Of a stretch of 64,000 nucleotides of DNA, positions 23,282 to 32,406 are shown piece by piece (position 1 is the stretch's first letter; each line of letters begins with the position of its first letter). Under the pieces are notes generated by a model. It worked only from the letters and a program-made list of their open reading frames with translations, was not told where the DNA came from and ran no database searches. The position numbers and the translations under genes are program-made. Location: NCBI RefSeq assembly GCF_963662885.1, contig NZ_OY760059.1, positions 372,001 through 436,000 on the forward strand, in the 5' to 3' direction. Origin of the DNA: an uncultured Pseudodesulfovibrio sp. Lineage in GTDB: Bacteria; Desulfobacterota; Desulfovibrionia; Desulfovibrionales; Desulfovibrionaceae.

Positions 23282-24127
23282 ATGTTTTTGGGCTCGCATA
23301 TGTCCATCGCCGGAGGCCTGCACATGGCCTTTGAGCGGATCATGCGGGTGGACGGCACGGCCCTGCAGATTTTCACCCGCAACCAGCGGCAGTGGAAGGT
23401 CCCTGAACTGACCGAGTACGACGCGGAACTGTTTGCCGCTGCCTGGGCGCAGTGGGGCGACTACCCGGTGGCGGCCCACGACTCCTACCTGATCAACCTC
23501 GCCTCGAACAAGGAAGACCTGCTCAACCGATCGGTCCTGTCCTTTGCCGAGGAACTGAAGCGCATCGAGACCCTGTCCGTCCCCTATCTGGTCACCCACC
23601 CCGGCTCCCACCTGGGCGCGGGGGTCGAGGACGGCATCCGGCGCTACGCGGCCAATCTGGACCGGGCCATCGAGCGCTCCGGCACCAGGGCGGGCATGAT
23701 CCTGCTTGAAACCACCGCCGGGCAGGGTACCAACCTCGGGTCCTCCTTCGAGGAGCTGGCGGCCATCATCGAGGCCTCGGCCCACCCGGACCGCCTGGGC
23801 GTATGCTACGACACCTGCCACACCTTTGCCGCCGGTTACGACATCCGCACTCCCGAGACATACGCGGCCACCTTCGACGCCTTTGACCGGATCATCGGCC
23901 TCGACCGCCTGAAATTCTTCCACCTGAACGACACCAAGAACGACTTCGGCTCCCACAAGGACCGCCACGAACACATCGGCCAGGGCGAGATCGGCGAGCA
24001 GGGGTTCCGCAACCTCATGCGCGACCCGCGCTTCAAGGACATCCCCAAGACCCTGGAGACCCCCAAGCAGGAGGACCTCCAGGACGACGTCCGCAACCTG
24101 ACCCTGTTGCGCGAACTGGCCCAATAA
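23282..24127 (+). CDS. nfo: Deoxyribonuclease IV (apurinic/apyrimidinic endonuclease IV)
   Basis: A 281-residue TIM-barrel enzyme of base-excision repair that cuts 5' of abasic sites. The metal-binding motifs are all present: GSHMSIAGGL at the N-terminus, VTHPGSHLGAG, LLETTAGQGTNLG, CYDTCHTFAAGYD, and HLNDTKNDFGSHKDRHEHIG. The length is normal for the bacterial enzyme. It follows a small conserved protein by 16 bases. A bidirectional terminator separates it from the convergent gene downstream. Confidence 0.95.
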   Translation: MFLGSHMSIAGGLHMAFERIMRVDGTALQIFTRNQRQWKVPELTEYDAELFAAAWAQWGDYPVAAHDSYLINLASNKEDLLNRSVLSFAEELKRIETLSVPYLVTHPGSHLGAGVEDGIRRYAANLDRAIERSGTRAGMILLETTAGQGTNLGSSFEELAAIIEASAHPDRLGVCYDTCHTFAAGYDIRTPETYAATFDAFDRIIGLDRLKFFHLNDTKNDFGSHKDRHEHIGQGEIGEQGFRNLMRDPRFKDIPKTLETPKQEDLQDDVRNLTLLRELAQ

Positions 24128-24206
24128 TCTTCCACTCCTCTCCCCCTTCCGGGCCTTCTTCAAAAGCCCGGGGATACGAAGAGGCGAGAGAATCCGAGAG
24201 CAAAAC

Positions 24207-24245
24207 AAAAGCCCTGGCACGGAATCCGTACCAGGGCTTTTTCAG
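24207..24245 (+). terminator. Bidirectional intrinsic terminator
   Basis: Arms AAAGCCCTGG and CCAGGGCTTT enclose a smaller ACGG/CCGT stem. T-runs occur on both strands (TTT.. after 24240 on plus; TTTTGTTTT on minus from AAAACAAAA). It sits between the convergent nfo and HD-domain genes. Confidence 0.88.
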
Positions 24246-24260
24246 TGTGCTGTCGCCTTC

Positions 24261-25595
24261 TTAGTACAGGCGATGTTCTTCTACGTAATCGAGGACGAAG
24301 CGTTCGGCCTCCTCAAGAGTGGAGACGTCGTCACGGACCTGGGCTTCCAGGAGCTGGTCGCGGATCTTGCCGATGGCCGGTCCGGGCTTGAGCTTGGACA
24401 GTTCCATGATCCGGTTGCCGTCGAGCAGGGGTTCCAGCTCGAGGTCCGGGATGTCGGCACGTTCGGCCATCTTGAGGTTGTGGTTGAACTCGCGCCAGGA
24501 ACCGTCGCGCGCCTTGATGTCGGCGCGGACCATCTCCATGATGCGCGGGTATTCGTCCAGAGAGCGCAACCGGCGGATGCCCTTGTCGGTGAGCATGAAG
24601 TGCGGGCGCATGTGGTTCTGGACCAGATCGCAGATCAGGTCGATGTCCTGCTCCTCGAAATGGAGGCGTTTCAGGACCTTGCGGGTGACCTTGGCACCCA
24701 CCCGGTGATGCTGCAGGAAATTCCAGCGGCCGCCGTAGTACTCGGCGGTGTAGAGCTTGCCGATGTCGTGGAACAGGCAGGCAACGGTGCCGAACCAGTC
24801 GTAGGGCAGCTCCTCGGGATAGGTCTTCATGACGTCCAGGGTGTGTTCCAGGACGGTTTCCTCGGTCCCCTCCTCCGGGTTCTTGATCTGGGAGACGCGG
24901 GACAGGGCGGCAATCTCGGGGATGAGCCCGTGCAGCAGCATGGAGTCGAAGAGCAGGCCGAAGAACTTGTACATGGCCTCGGCCTCGACCTTGCGCCACT
25001 CGTCCAGGAAGTCGGACATGGGCACGTAATCGAGCACGCGCCGGGAGCAGCGCACGATGGCGGCCCAGGAGTTGGCCTCGATTTCCTTGTCGAAGTTGGC
25101 GGCGAAGCGCATGGCCCTGTAGGCCAGGGAGTAGTCCTTCTTCAGGGCCTGATCAGGGATGCCCTTGAAGCGGATCTGCCCCTCGGAAAAGTCCGCGAAA
25201 TCGGCGTAGGTCTCCTTGGCCTTGGGGATGAACGGGCAGACCGCGGACAGCGGGATGTCGCCGCGCTGCTCCAGCCGCTTCAAAAGGCGCGGAGTCATGG
25301 TCGAGACCGTTTCGTCGGTGTAGGCGGCCTCTTCGGTGGAGGCGGGATAGAAGAAGTAGGTCACGCCGCCTTCGGACAGGGTACCCACTGTCCCCTTGTC
25401 GGCGGACTCCTCCATGCTGGGGAAATATTTCTTCAACTCGTCGAACGGGGCTTCGGTGCAGATGTCGAGTTCCTGCTCGCTGCCCGTTTCGTCCAGGGTA
25501 AGCGCCTGAAGACGGACGTTGATGATGTAGGCATCAAACCCGTTGCGCATTATGGTTTTACAAAAGCCGACAGCGTCTTTGAAAGGCTGACTCAT
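24261..25595 (-). CDS. CCA-transferase-like protein with degenerate catalytic head and intact HD domain
   Basis: A 444-residue protein with the domain order of bacterial tRNA nucleotidyltransferases: head (1-140), neck/body with the RNA/ATP-binding region (IRFKGIPDQALKKDYSLAYRAMRFAANF), then an HD domain (EHTLDVMKT, CLFHDIGKLYTA, QHHRVGAKVT). The catalytic head is altered. The GGxVRD loop reads YIINVRLQA (residues 23-31), and the DxD-x-T site reads ELDICT (E42, D44), so the first catalytic Asp is Glu. Nucleotide addition is therefore doubtful. An HD phosphohydrolase role is more likely. A GAGGAGA site precedes the ATG. Confidence 0.7.
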   Translation of the reverse strand: MSQPFKDAVGFCKTIMRNGFDAYIINVRLQALTLDETGSEQELDICTEAPFDELKKYFPSMEESADKGTVGTLSEGGVTYFFYPASTEEAAYTDETVSTMTPRLLKRLEQRGDIPLSAVCPFIPKAKETYADFADFSEGQIRFKGIPDQALKKDYSLAYRAMRFAANFDKEIEANSWAAIVRCSRRVLDYVPMSDFLDEWRKVEAEAMYKFFGLLFDSMLLHGLIPEIAALSRVSQIKNPEEGTEETVLEHTLDVMKTYPEELPYDWFGTVACLFHDIGKLYTAEYYGGRWNFLQHHRVGAKVTRKVLKRLHFEEQDIDLICDLVQNHMRPHFMLTDKGIRRLRSLDEYPRIMEMVRADIKARDGSWREFNHNLKMAERADIPDLELEPLLDGNRIMELSKLKPGPAIGKIRDQLLEAQVRDDVSTLEEAERFVLDYVEEHRLY

Positions 25596-25730
25596 ATCTC
25601 TCCTCTCTCGGCCGCCCGCGCCGTATCCGGGCGAACGGCCTCACATTGATTCGTTGCAAGGTGGCGCCCCATGGACAGGCATTGTCCCGGCGCGATTCCC
25701 GGGCTTATGGTTGGCCGACGGGAATCCCTT

Positions 25731-27014
25731 TTATACAATCTTTTTGCCCGCAATGAAATGGGTTTTTACCCGCCCTTTCAGCACGGAACCGAGCAGCGGC
25801 GTGTTTTTGCCCTTGGAATGCAGGGTGGAAGCGGAAACGGTCCACTCCTCGTCCTCGTCGAACAGGAAAAAGTCCGCCGGATCACCGGGCGCAAAGCTGT
25901 TCACAGGCAGGTTGAACACCTGGCACGGAGCCGTGGTCCAGGCGCGCAAAAACGCCTCGCGCGTCAGCACGCCGTCGCGCACCAGCCCCCAGGTCACGGA
26001 CAGGGCCGTGTCCAGGCCGGATATGCCGCACGGAGCCACGTCGAACTCGGTCTCCTTCTCATGGCCCGCATGGGGCGCATGGTCCGTTGCCAGGCAGTCG
26101 ATGGTCCCGTCGCTCAACGCCTCGATCATGGCCAATCGGTCGTCCTCCGGGCGCAGGGGCGGGTTGACCTTGGCCCGGGCGTCGTATTCCGTGGCCTCGG
26201 CCTCCAGAATGTTCTCGGTCATGGTCAGGTAATGCGGCGTGGTCTCGGCCGTGACCTTGACCCCGCGCGCCTTGGCGAAACGGATCAGGTCCGCCGATTT
26301 GCGGCAGGAGATGTGCGCCAGATGGATGGGCAGGTCCAGGTACTCGGCCAGGAGGATGTCGCGGGCCACCTGCATGGCCTCGGCCACGTCGGGCTGGCCG
26401 GGCAGTCCGAGCCGGCTCGATACCTCGCCCTCGTTCACGCCCACGCCCACACCCAGGTACGGGTCCTCGCAATGGTCGATGACCACGCGGTTCCAATCGG
26501 ACGCGTACTCCACGGCCAGACGGAAAATCTTGGTCGACTCAACAGGCACCCCGTCATTGGAAAAGGCCACGCAGCCCGCCTCGGCCAGCTCGGCCATGGG
26601 CGCCAGCTCCTGGCCATTGAGCCCCTTGGTCAACGCGCCGATGGGAAACAGTCTCGGTCCCTTGGGCCAGTACTTGCGGGCCTTGTCCAGCATCAGTTCG
26701 GTCACCGAGCCGTTGTCGTTCACCGGCTTGGTGTTGGCCATGCACATGATGTTGGAGAACCCGCCCCAGGCCGCCGCACGCAGGCCGGACTCCACGTCCT
26801 CCTTGTACTCGTACCCCGGCTCGCGCAGATGCACGTGCACGTCGGTCAGGGACGGCAGCAGGGTCAGCCCGTAGGCTTCCTCCACGTGCGCGTCGCCCGC
26901 GTCCAGCGACTCGGCCGAGGGCTTGACCTCGACGATCTTGCCCTTGGCTACGAAAACGTCCACGTCCTTGCCGTCCAGCTTGGCGCGTCTGACTATCAAA
27001 TCGATCTTGGCCAT
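25731..27014 (-). CDS. pyrC: Dihydroorotase
   Basis: A 427-residue class I dihydroorotase (cyclic amidohydrolase) of pyrimidine synthesis, interconverting carbamoyl-aspartate and dihydroorotate. The zinc-site motif DVHVHLREPG is at ~57. The lysine-containing loop region SNDGVPVES, HLAHISC and CLATDHAPHAGHEK are all present, so catalysis should be intact. AGGAGG lies upstream of the ATG at 27014. It is downstream of pyrB on the same strand, separated by a 256-base hairpin-rich spacer, so pathway genes are grouped but perhaps separately regulated. Confidence 0.95.
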   Translation of the reverse strand: MAKIDLIVRRAKLDGKDVDVFVAKGKIVEVKPSAESLDAGDAHVEEAYGLTLLPSLTDVHVHLREPGYEYKEDVESGLRAAAWGGFSNIMCMANTKPVNDNGSVTELMLDKARKYWPKGPRLFPIGALTKGLNGQELAPMAELAEAGCVAFSNDGVPVESTKIFRLAVEYASDWNRVVIDHCEDPYLGVGVGVNEGEVSSRLGLPGQPDVAEAMQVARDILLAEYLDLPIHLAHISCRKSADLIRFAKARGVKVTAETTPHYLTMTENILEAEATEYDARAKVNPPLRPEDDRLAMIEALSDGTIDCLATDHAPHAGHEKETEFDVAPCGISGLDTALSVTWGLVRDGVLTREAFLRAWTTAPCQVFNLPVNSFAPGDPADFFLFDEDEEWTVSASTLHSKGKNTPLLGSVLKGRVKTHFIAGKKIV

Positions 27015-27270
27015 ATTGAGCCTCCTGTGTGTGCCTCCGGCGGCCCTGCCGGGGGCCCCTCCGGGGGCCTAAGAACCTTTTGAAAAAGGTTCTTAGGGAT
27101 CTCCAAAACTTTTTAATGCCGCTTCGCGAGGTACGTTGTCCGCGAGGGCTTTTCCTTTTTAATAACCCCTTCGCCGAAGGCGACACAGGGTTTCCAAAGG
27201 GGGCTTGCCCCTTTGGCCGCCGGAGGCGAAGTCATCCGACCCCGCCGCCGCAGGCGGCATCCGCCCTCTC
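27015..27270. repeat. Hairpin-rich intergenic array between pyrB and pyrC
   Basis: No gene. Several inverted repeats lie in a row: AAGAACCTTTT/AAAAGGTTCTT (about 27071-27094), a C/G-rich palindrome GGGGCCCCTCCGGGGGCC near 27050-27068, CTTCGCCGAAGG at about 27168-27180, CCAAAGGGG/CCCCTTTGG around 27194-27217, and GCCGCCGCAGGCGGC around 27242-27258. They separate two co-directional pyrimidine genes. This looks like a family of intergenic (REP-like) palindromes or an RNA-processing/attenuation region, not a single terminator. Confidence 0.55.
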
Positions 27271-28200
27271 CTACTCTTCGCCCTTTCTGGTCATGTACAG
27301 GAACAGCAACGCCATGCGCACGACCACGCCGCTGGCCACCTGATCGAGGACCAGGGAGCCTGCCGAGTCGGCCAGCTCCGAGCTGATTTCCACGCCCCGG
27401 TTCATGGGGCCGGGGTGCATGATGCGCACGTCCGGGTTGGCCAGCTCCAGGTGCCGCGCGCCCAGGCCGAAGGTCCGGGAGTATTCGCGCAGGTCGGGCA
27501 GCAGGCCGTCCTTCTGGCGCTCAAGCTGGAGACGCAGGCACATGACCGCGTCCACGCCTTTGACCGCCTCGTTCAGATTGGAATAGACCTTGACCGGCCA
27601 GGTATTGAGCGCCGGGGGCAGCAGGGTGCGCGGCCCGCACAGACGGACCTTGGCCCCGAGCCGGGTCAGCAGGATGACGTTGGACCGGGCCACCCGACTG
27701 TGGGCGATGTCACCGAGGATAAGGATGGTCTTGCCCGCCACGTCGCCCCACTCCTGGTGCAGGGTGAAGGAATCGAGCAGCGCCTGGGTGGGATGGGCGT
27801 GCCTGCCGTCACCCGCGTTGATGACCGAGCAGTCCAGCCGATCGGCCAAAAACCGCGCCGCGCCAGAGCACCAATGCCGGATGACGATGGCGTCCGGGGC
27901 CATGGCCTGGAGCGTCAGGGCGGTGTCCTTGAGGGACTCGCCCTTGGTCAGGCTGGATGAACTTTTGGCCAGGGAGAACGTGTCGGCGGACAACCGTTTT
28001 CCGGCCACGTCGAAGCTCGTCTTGGTGCGCGTGCTCGGCTCGGCGAAAAAGAGCACCACGCTGCGGCCCTTGAGGGTGGGCACCTTCTTGACCGGCCGTT
28101 CCTGCAGTTCCTGGAACCGCCCTGCCGTCTCGAAGATCGCCATGACCTCCGGCTTGGAGAGCTGGGACACGTCCAGAAGGTCCTTGTGTAACCATTTCAT
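27271..28200 (-). CDS. pyrB: Aspartate carbamoyltransferase catalytic chain
   Basis: A 309-residue enzyme forming carbamoyl-aspartate from carbamoyl phosphate and aspartate. Carbamoyl-phosphate loop STRTKTSFDVAGKRL, SLTKGESLKDTA, HPTQALLDSFT and the C-terminal MHPGPMNRGVEISS are complete. No regulatory PyrI fusion is seen. The ATG at 28200 with GGAGG about 11 nt upstream is chosen, rather than an in-frame upstream codon. It lies 22 bases downstream of the amidohydrolase gene and upstream of pyrC, indicating a pyrimidine operon. Confidence 0.95.
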   Translation of the reverse strand: MKWLHKDLLDVSQLSKPEVMAIFETAGRFQELQERPVKKVPTLKGRSVVLFFAEPSTRTKTSFDVAGKRLSADTFSLAKSSSSLTKGESLKDTALTLQAMAPDAIVIRHWCSGAARFLADRLDCSVINAGDGRHAHPTQALLDSFTLHQEWGDVAGKTILILGDIAHSRVARSNVILLTRLGAKVRLCGPRTLLPPALNTWPVKVYSNLNEAVKGVDAVMCLRLQLERQKDGLLPDLREYSRTFGLGARHLELANPDVRIMHPGPMNRGVEISSELADSAGSLVLDQVASGVVVRMALLFLYMTRKGEE

Positions 28201-28222
28201 GTCTTTTCTTTCCTCCGGCATC

Positions 28223-29353
28223 CTAGAATAACGCTTGCAGAGTCTCCGGGACCTGGGCAAAGGCCGCGGCCTTGCCCGGTTCCAGCGTGCCGAGGGTGTT
28301 GCCCGCGCCCAGGATGCGCGCCGGGTTGCGGGTCACCATGGCGAGCACATCGTCAAGAGACAGCTCGCCGTTGAAATGTTCCTTGAGGTAGCGGGCCTCG
28401 TTCCACAGGTCGAGATCGGTGTTCGAGGCCAGGGAATCGGTGCCCAGGCACAGCGGCGTGCCGGACGCAAACCACTTTTCCCACGGAGCGCGGCCCACGC
28501 CGATGAACTCGTTGGAGCGCGGACACAGGCAGACCGTTGCTCCGGACTCCCGCACGGTCTCGATGTCCTCGTCCGTGACCTTGACGCAGTGCACGGCCAG
28601 GGTGGTCTCGTCCAGCAGGTCCAGTGCGGCGGCCTGCACCACCGGACGCGTCCCCGGAGGCTCGAAGTCGAGCAGCCGCCCGCGCGCCTGAAGCAGGTCC
28701 AGGAAAGCGCTGGGCTTGCCCGCCATGATGGCCACTTCGTCGTCATGCTCCGCCAGATGCAGGGAAAAGGGCAGTCCCTTGGTCCGGGACTCGGCCTTGG
28801 CCGCCCGGAGCACGTCCCGATGGGTGGTGTACAGCGAATGCCCCGCCACGGAGATGAAGCCCGCCTCGAACGTGCCGGACGGAATGAATGTCCGCTTGGG
28901 CAGGGTCTCGCCGATGGCCTCGCAAAAGACCGCGAAAAAAAGGCCGGATGCTTCGAGCATTCCGGCCATCTCCTTGGCGAAACGAGTGGCGATGTCCCCG
29001 ACCATTACGGTGCCGGTTCGCTTGAGTTCCTGCACGGCCTGATCGAGCAGGTCCGGTTCGAGGTCGAAGATGGGCTGTTTGAGCAGGTCTTCCACCCAGG
29101 TGACGAAGCCCTGTCCGGTAGGACATTTTCCTCGCAGGTGGGCCAGCTCGAGATGGGAATGGGCGTTGATCAGGCCCGGACACAGAAAAACGTCCCCGAG
29201 ATCGAGGACGTCGCCGGTATGGGTCTTGCGCAGGGAGTCGAACGTGCCGACTTCCCTGATGATCCCCTGTTCAACGAGGATGGCGGCGTCTTCAATGACG
29301 GGCGCGCCGGGTATCATGGTCGCGGCTCTGGCCGCGCGAACGAGTTCAACCAT
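28223..29353 (-). CDS. Amidohydrolase family protein (TRZ/ATZ deaminase-like)
   Basis: A 376-residue metal-dependent hydrolase. It has the start of the urease-superfamily barrel (VFLCPGLINAHSHLELAHLRG), a HLAEHDDEV histidine motif, AVHCVKVTDEDI and LCLGTDSLASNTDLDLWNEA with the metal-binding aspartate. The pattern fits deaminases acting on purine-like or aminofutalosine substrates. In this group of bacteria the aminodeoxyfutalosine deaminase of menaquinone synthesis is a reasonable candidate, but this is not proven by sequence alone. It is 22 bases upstream of pyrB on the same strand. Confidence 0.75.
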   Translation of the reverse strand: MVELVRAARAATMIPGAPVIEDAAILVEQGIIREVGTFDSLRKTHTGDVLDLGDVFLCPGLINAHSHLELAHLRGKCPTGQGFVTWVEDLLKQPIFDLEPDLLDQAVQELKRTGTVMVGDIATRFAKEMAGMLEASGLFFAVFCEAIGETLPKRTFIPSGTFEAGFISVAGHSLYTTHRDVLRAAKAESRTKGLPFSLHLAEHDDEVAIMAGKPSAFLDLLQARGRLLDFEPPGTRPVVQAAALDLLDETTLAVHCVKVTDEDIETVRESGATVCLCPRSNEFIGVGRAPWEKWFASGTPLCLGTDSLASNTDLDLWNEARYLKEHFNGELSLDDVLAMVTRNPARILGAGNTLGTLEPGKAAAFAQVPETLQALF

Positions 29354-29564
29354 ATCGGTTAATTCGTCTCCCCTGCTTTCGGTTCAATGTCTGCGGTGAA
29401 GTGCCCGCGCACGGGCTGAGAATATTTCGTAGTATGTTTTGCGACCGGGGTAAAGGAAAACCGGCAGGACATTCGGGGTTGCCCTGACCGACCTCGGGAC
29501 GCGAAACCGGTGCGCGCGTGACGCATCGGGCGGGCTTCCATTGCCCGCAATGCCCCGCCCCACC

Positions 29565-30581
29565 TCATTCCAGGAGAAAGCTGTCCGTATCCACGAAGCG
29601 GATCGAGTCCCTGGAGAACCCCAGCTCGAAGTAGGCCGGAGCCAGCTCCCGGCCATGACCGTAGAACTCGCCGGAATAGCGGCTCGGCACCTCGAGCAGG
29701 GACGGCCTTTGTTCCAGCTCTGCAACCCTGGTCCTGATGATTTCCAGCAACGCCAGGGCGCGGGCGGACTGGCCCAGCGCCGGATGAAACGGCCCGGCCA
29801 GAACGTTCTCGTCCAGGGTCGGCTCCGGGGCCAGCCCCAGACGGATGACCCGGACCCCTTCGGCCCAGAGCACGGGCAAGGCCTCGGCCAGCTCGCGCAC
29901 GGCGCGGTCCGTGGTCCAGGGAACGTATGCCCCCCGCTCCCACAGATCGGCCAGAGGTGTGCCCCGCACCACCAGACAGGGGTAGAGCCGGGCCGTCTCG
30001 GGCTTGAGCCCCGCGGCAGTGCGGACGTCGGACTGGAACAGGCCGGGCCGGTCGCCGGGCAGGCCGGGCAGCAGTTGGACGCCCAGCGCAAGGCCGGAGG
30101 CGCGGACCGTATCGCAGGCCCCTCGCGCCACCGCGCCCGAATATCCCCGCCCCGAGGCGCGCAGGGCCTCATCGTCAAAAGACTGGATGCCCAGCTCGAC
30201 CATGTCCAGCCCCAGGGCGGAAAGCCGCTCAAGCCCATCCGAATCCACACAGTCGGGCCGGGTGGAACAGCGCACGCGAGCGATCAGCCCGCGCTTTCGA
30301 AAACGCGTCGCGAGATCGAGAAAGCGCTCGGGCCAGGGGGCGGGCAGGGCCGTGAACGTGCCCCCGTAAAAGGCCAGCTCATACGGGCCGCGCCCCTGCG
30401 CGAGGACGCTGTCAAAATCGGTTTCCAGTTGGTCGAGAATGGCCGCCAGGTCGGCATGATCCCGTCCGGTCTGCTTGTCCTGCGCGCAGAACACGCAACG
30501 GTACGGGCATCCGGCAAAGGGCAGAAAGACCGGCCAGATGCGCGCGGACGCGGGCTGCGGTTCGGAATGGGAAAAACGCAT
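29565..30581 (-). CDS. Radical SAM protein (Elp3/TYW1-type, unknown substrate)
   Basis: A 338-residue radical SAM enzyme. Cluster motif CPYRCVFC at ~25, YGGTFTALP, RVRCSTRPDCVDSD, GIQSFDDEALRASGRGY and LPGLPGD give the Elp3-like barrel seen in archaeal and bacterial members lacking the acetyltransferase domain. The C-terminal part (ALPVLWAEGVRVIRLGLAP, YGHGRELAPAYFEL) is typical of this subgroup. The start at 30581 (MRFSHSEPQ) is chosen because it begins just ahead of the conserved domain. A role in tRNA or small-molecule modification is possible. Confidence 0.8.
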   Translation of the reverse strand: MRFSHSEPQPASARIWPVFLPFAGCPYRCVFCAQDKQTGRDHADLAAILDQLETDFDSVLAQGRGPYELAFYGGTFTALPAPWPERFLDLATRFRKRGLIARVRCSTRPDCVDSDGLERLSALGLDMVELGIQSFDDEALRASGRGYSGAVARGACDTVRASGLALGVQLLPGLPGDRPGLFQSDVRTAAGLKPETARLYPCLVVRGTPLADLWERGAYVPWTTDRAVRELAEALPVLWAEGVRVIRLGLAPEPTLDENVLAGPFHPALGQSARALALLEIIRTRVAELEQRPSLLEVPSRYSGEFYGHGRELAPAYFELGFSRDSIRFVDTDSFLLE

Positions 30582-30645
30582 GGGCCGAGGATAGGCGTTT
30601 CCGGCCGGGTTTGCACGAACTCTTCCGGCACGGATACGGGAAGGG

Positions 30646-31446
30646 CTAACGCTCCCTGGCAAAAGCCCGGGCTATTTCAACCAGCTTCCGGGACTCGGCG
30701 AACAATTTGTCCATGCCTGCGGACGAATGGACGTCCTTGGCCCGCTGGTCATGGCTGCGCACGGAATACAGCACCTTGGACACATGCAGAAAACGGACGC
30801 CGTTCATGGCGAAGCGCAGGTAGCATTCGTGGTCGTTGGCCGTATAGGCATCGTCGTACAGCCCGTATTGATCATGCAGAGCGAGCTTGTACAGCTTGGA
30901 CACGCCGCAGAGATACCAGTCGCAGAAGCTGGCCTCGAAGCTGTAGTCCGGCAGCCGGAATTCCCGCAGGATACGCATGGCGTCGTCCACGATGAACATG
31001 TCTGAATAGGCGAAATCCACGCCGTTTTCCTCGATGGCGGCGGCCAGGGTGGAGATCATCTGCGGATGGCAGATGTCGTCCGAGGCCACGTAGGTGCCGT
31101 ATTCCCCGGTGGCCGTTTGAAAGCCGAGATTGTAGGACGGGGTGTGGCCCAGCCGCTCGGGATTTTCGATGATGACCAGTTCCCGGCCCTCGGCTTTGTA
31201 CCGGCGCTCCTGCGTGCGGCTGACCGTGCCGTCCGCCTCTGCCCTGGAGGCATAGGAGACCATGTCCCGCTCCACGCTCGCGGCGAATTCGGCGAGCACG
31301 GCGGACGTTTCATCGGGCGAGGGGTCGGCCACCACGATGATCTCGAGGTTCGGGTAGTCCTGGAACCAGATGGAATCCAGGCACGCGCCCAGGTACTCTG
31401 CCTGATTGTAGGTCGGGACGATCACGGAAACCTTTTTGTGCCGCAT
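30646..31446 (-). CDS. Glycosyltransferase family 2
   Basis: A protein of about 266 residues with a GT-A fold. VSVIVPTYNQAEYLGACLDSI, IIVVADPSPDETS, and a D-D metal-binding segment YVASDDICHPQMI are present. The ATG at 31446 has AAGGAG 10 nt upstream. A GTG at 31455 would overlap the upstream fcl-like gene by 4 nt (GTGA) but has a badly placed ribosome site. It is the last gene of the left minus-strand arm of the glycan locus. It likely adds one sugar to the locus product. Donor unknown. Confidence 0.88.
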   Translation of the reverse strand: MRHKKVSVIVPTYNQAEYLGACLDSIWFQDYPNLEIIVVADPSPDETSAVLAEFAASVERDMVSYASRAEADGTVSRTQERRYKAEGRELVIIENPERLGHTPSYNLGFQTATGEYGTYVASDDICHPQMISTLAAAIEENGVDFAYSDMFIVDDAMRILREFRLPDYSFEASFCDWYLCGVSKLYKLALHDQYGLYDDAYTANDHECYLRFAMNGVRFLHVSKVLYSVRSHDQRAKDVHSSAGMDKLFAESRKLVEIARAFARER

Positions 31447-31451
31447 GCCGC

Positions 31452-32393
31452 TCACTCTCCTTCACCGCTGACGTTTTCCAGAAACCACCTGTAGGTTTCG
31501 GCCAGCCCCCGGGAGAACTCGATGCGGGGCTTCCAGCCCATGGCGCTGATCCGCGAGATGTCCAGGGCCTTGCGCGGGGTGCCGTCCATGTCCGGCGAAC
31601 CGAAGCGGATCGCCCCTGTGTAGCCCACGACCTCGGCGATCACCCCGACCAGTTCGGCAATGGTCATTTCCCGGCCCGAGCCGATGTTCACCAGTTCAGC
31701 GTCCGAATAGCCGCGCATGAGAAAAACCAGGGCGTCGGCCAGATCGTCCACATGCAGAAACTCCCTCGTGGCCCTTCCCGATCCCCAGACCTCCACCTCC
31801 GCAAGCCCCTGGACCTTGGCCTCGTGCAAGCGACGCATCAACCCGGGGATGACGTGGGAATTCTTGGGGTGGAAACTGTCGCCAGGCCCGTAAAGATTGG
31901 TCGGCATGACGCTGATGGCGTCGAACCCGTGCTGTTTGCGCAGGGACTGGCAATGGACGATACCGGCGATCTTGGCCACGGCGTAGGCCTGGTTGGTGGG
32001 CTCAAGCGGCCCGGAGAGCAGCGCGCTCTCGACGATCGGCTGTACCGCGTCCCTGGGGTAGATGCACGAGGAGCCGAGAAACATGAGCTTGGAAGCGCCA
32101 TTGGCAAAGGCGGCGTCGATGACGTTGGTCTGGATCAGCAGGTTGTCCCGGATGAAGTCCGCCGGATAGGTGTTGTTTGCGCGGATGCCCCCGACCTTTG
32201 CCGCGGCCAGAAAGACATACTCCGGCCGCTCTTCTTCAAAAAAACGGCGTACCTCGACCTGATCCGTGAGATCCAGTTCCGCATGGGTCCGTTCCAGGAT
32301 GCGGGTGTATCCTTCGGCCTTAAGCCTGCGCACCAATGCGGCCCCGACCAGCCCTCTGTGTCCGGCAACGTATATCTTCGATTCCGGTTCCAT
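31452..32393 (-). CDS. fcl: GDP-L-fucose synthase (epimerase/reductase)
   Basis: A 313-residue SDR enzyme converting GDP-4-keto-6-deoxymannose (or a heptose equivalent) to the epimerised, reduced product. NAD-binding loop VAGHRGLVGAALVRRL, VFLAAAKVGGIRANN, SSCIYP, catalytic YAVAK in NQAYAVAKIAG, and the signature PTNLYGPGDSFHPKNSHVIP are all present. GGAG lies 8 nt before the ATG. Its partner GDP-mannose 4,6-dehydratase is encoded at 58088-59182. The heptose genes in the same locus mean the substrate could also be a GDP-heptose. Confidence 0.9.
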   Translation of the reverse strand: MEPESKIYVAGHRGLVGAALVRRLKAEGYTRILERTHAELDLTDQVEVRRFFEEERPEYVFLAAAKVGGIRANNTYPADFIRDNLLIQTNVIDAAFANGASKLMFLGSSCIYPRDAVQPIVESALLSGPLEPTNQAYAVAKIAGIVHCQSLRKQHGFDAISVMPTNLYGPGDSFHPKNSHVIPGLMRRLHEAKVQGLAEVEVWGSGRATREFLHVDDLADALVFLMRGYSDAELVNIGSGREMTIAELVGVIAEVVGYTGAIRFGSPDMDGTPRKALDISRISAMGWKPRIEFSRGLAETYRWFLENVSGEGE

Positions 32394-32406
32394 TTTCCAA
32401 AACTCC

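Noticed and set aside
25671..27083. A 470-residue plus-strand open frame
   Set aside because: It is antisense to pyrC and has repetitive His/Gly/Arg content without motifs.
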